Source of the DNA: Amorphus orientalis
GTDB taxonomy: Bacteria > Pseudomonadota > Alphaproteobacteria > Rhizobiales > Amorphaceae
Length of the DNA stretch: 64,000 nucleotides
Reading direction: 5' to 3'
NCBI RefSeq assembly: GCF_030814015.1
Contig: NZ_JAUSUL010000001.1
Location: 1,268,001 to 1,332,000, forward strand
Position numbers and translations under genes: made by a program. Shown one piece after another: positions 62,828 through 64,000 of this stretch (its first letter is position 1; each line of letters starts with the position of its first letter). The notes below the pieces were generated by a model. That model searched no databases. It was not told the DNA's origin and was given only the letters and a program-made list of their open reading frames with translations.

Positions 62828-64000
62828 CTACTCGAATTCCATGATGATCGCATCAACGGCGAGGCTGTCGCCCTTCTTAGCGTTGATGCTCTTCACCGTG
62901 AGGGGGAGTTCGGCGCGCAGCACGTTCTCCATCTTCATGGCTTCCACGATGGCGAGCGTCTCGCCCGGTTGGACCTCCTGGCCCTCCTGGACCTCGATGG
63001 ACACGACAAGGCCGGGCATCGGGCACAGGAGCATCTTGGAGGTGTCGGCCACCACCTTTTCCGGCATCAGGTCGTCGAGTTCGGCGACGCGCGGCAGCAG
63101 GACGCGCACCTCGGCCGATACGCCGCGCCAGGAGATTTCGTAGCCGTTCAGGCCGGGCCGCAGCTGGGCGGAGACCGTCTCCGATCCGACGTTGCCCGAC
63201 CACAGGATCTGGCCCGGGCGCCAGTCGGCGCTGACCTGAACCGGATCGGTCTCGTCCCCGATCCTGAGACCCAGGGCGATGGGCAGCCCGGGCTGTCCGT
63301 CGACGATCGCGACCGGGAGCTTTTCCCCGGCGATATCGACCACCCAGTCGGTCGCGACCGGCGCGGGATCGCGGCGGAGCTGGCCGGGAAGCTTGCGCTT
63401 GCGGTCGGCCCTGATGAGTTCCGCGGAGACGGCGACGGAGGCGAGGATGCGCTTGGCCTGGGCGTCCAGCACGCCGCCGGTGAAGCCGTCGGGAAATTCC
63501 TCGTCGATGAAGTTCGTCGACAGGTTCCCCGACTGCCAGCGCGGGTGTGCCATCAAAGCCGACAGGAAGGGGATGTTGTGGCGGATGCCGTCCACGATCG
63601 TCCGGTCGAGGGCCTCGCTCATCGCATGGACGGCGCCGAGCCGGGTGGGGGCATGGGTGATCATCTTGGCGATCATCGGATCGTAGAAAAGCGTGATCTC
63701 GGAGCCTTCGACGACGCCGGTGTCGACACGCACCTTCGACCCGCCGAGCACCTCGTCGGCCGGGGTCTGGTAGCGGGTGAGGCGGCCGGTGGAGGGCAGG
63801 AAGCCGCGGAACGGATCCTCGGCGTAAAGGCGCGTTTCGATCGCCCACCCGTCGAGCTTCACGTCCTCCTGGGCGATCTGGAGCTTCTCGCCGGCCGCGA
63901 CCCGGATCATCTGCTCGACCAGATCGACCCCGGTCACCAGCTCGGTCACCGGATGCTCCACCTGGAGGCGCGTGTTCATCTCCAGGAAGTAGAAGCTCTT
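62828..64000 (-). CDS. pccA: Propionyl-CoA carboxylase biotin-containing subunit (N-terminus beyond window)
   Basis: The visible 390 residues are the C-terminal part of a biotin carboxylase subunit; the 5' end lies past the right edge. Visible parts are the end of the biotin carboxylase domain (MNTRLQVEHPVTELVTGVDL, then YDPMIAKMI), a middle BT domain, and a biotinyl domain with the biotin-attachment Lys in AIVEAMKMENVLRAE near the C-terminus. The BT domain fits propionyl-CoA carboxylase best, but methylcrotonyl- or acetyl/propionyl-CoA carboxylases cannot be excluded. PCC makes methylmalonyl-CoA. Confidence 0.85.
   Translation of the reverse strand, partial: KSFYFLEMNTRLQVEHPVTELVTGVDLVEQMIRVAAGEKLQIAQEDVKLDGWAIETRLYAEDPFRGFLPSTGRLTRYQTPADEVLGGSKVRVDTGVVEGSEITLFYDPMIAKMITHAPTRLGAVHAMSEALDRTIVDGIRHNIPFLSALMAHPRWQSGNLSTNFIDEEFPDGFTGGVLDAQAKRILASVAVSAELIRADRKRKLPGQLRRDPAPVATDWVVDIAGEKLPVAIVDGQPGLPIALGLRIGDETDPVQVSADWRPGQILWSGNVGSETVSAQLRPGLNGYEISWRGVSAEVRVLLPRVAELDDLMPEKVVADTSKMLLCPMPGLVVSIEVQEGQEVQPGETLAIVEAMKMENVLRAELPLTVKSINAKKGDSLAVDAIIMEFE

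Overview
The window is a GC-rich, densely coded stretch of an alphaproteobacterial chromosome. The order of Hyphomicrobiales (Rhizobiales) or a close relative is my best guess. Evidence for this: the gene run purC-purS-(small membrane protein)-purQ-purL-bolA-grxD; an F1-ATPase inhibitor zeta subunit (DUF1476); a PleC/PdhS-type histidine kinase; a dense cluster of GANTC (CcrM) sites; motifs matching the alphaproteobacterial general-stress sigma factor EcfG; a phaB-type acetoacetyl-CoA reductase; and many TRAP and ABC importers. I see no rRNA, tRNA, CRISPR array, insertion sequence or prophage.

Layout. 0-8.5 kb: lemA (cut by the window edge), an SSS-family transporter, a secreted Cys-rich protein, a gamma-glutamyltransferase-family enzyme, a DUF2189 membrane protein, putP, a VOC protein and an AraC regulator. 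8.7-11.1 kb: glutaryl-CoA dehydrogenase (gcdH) divergent from a LysR regulator. 11.1-18.2 kb: a MarR-controlled leftward operon encoding a CoA ligase, a crotonase, an SDR and a complete TRAP transporter (dctP-dctQ-dctM), which looks like uptake and CoA-activation of an organic acid. 18.3-19.6 kb: a DUF533 protein and an ASCH-domain protein.

19.7-32.8 kb is the most interesting part. An IclR regulator is followed by a Rieske oxygenase, a branched-chain-type ABC importer with two paralogous binding proteins flanking one livHMGF set, a Rid-family protein, a 3-hydroxyanthranilate-3,4-dioxygenase-like enzyme, a YtcJ-type amidohydrolase and a convergent glutamine-synthetase-like ligase. The same GTTCG-N5-CGAAC operator lies at the left promoter (20.72 kb) and in front of the ligase gene (32.76 kb), so one regulator may control the whole block. 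My inference is a catabolic island for an amino-aromatic or N-containing compound.

32.9-41.9 kb is a signalling block: a diguanylate cyclase, a PAS histidine kinase, pepN, and a class III nucleotide cyclase with a small partner ORF. 42.4-48.5 kb: a peptide-type ABC importer whose fused dual ATPase comes first. 48.5-51.1 kb: a GNAT protein, then gatC and gatA with no gatB adjacent. 51.2-57.1 kb, leftward: phaB, grxD, bolA and the purine genes. 57.6-64 kb: the zeta subunit, two very small proteins driven by back-to-back EcfG-type promoters, glutaminase, pncB, an ornithine-cyclodeaminase-family enzyme, acylphosphatase, and the C-terminal part of a biotin carboxylase subunit that runs off the right edge.

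Regulatory structure is unusually readable here. There are perfect palindromes at the MarR, IclR and LysR divergent regions. All four genes for solute-binding proteins are followed by a stable hairpin. Convergent gene pairs are often separated by perfect stem-loops.
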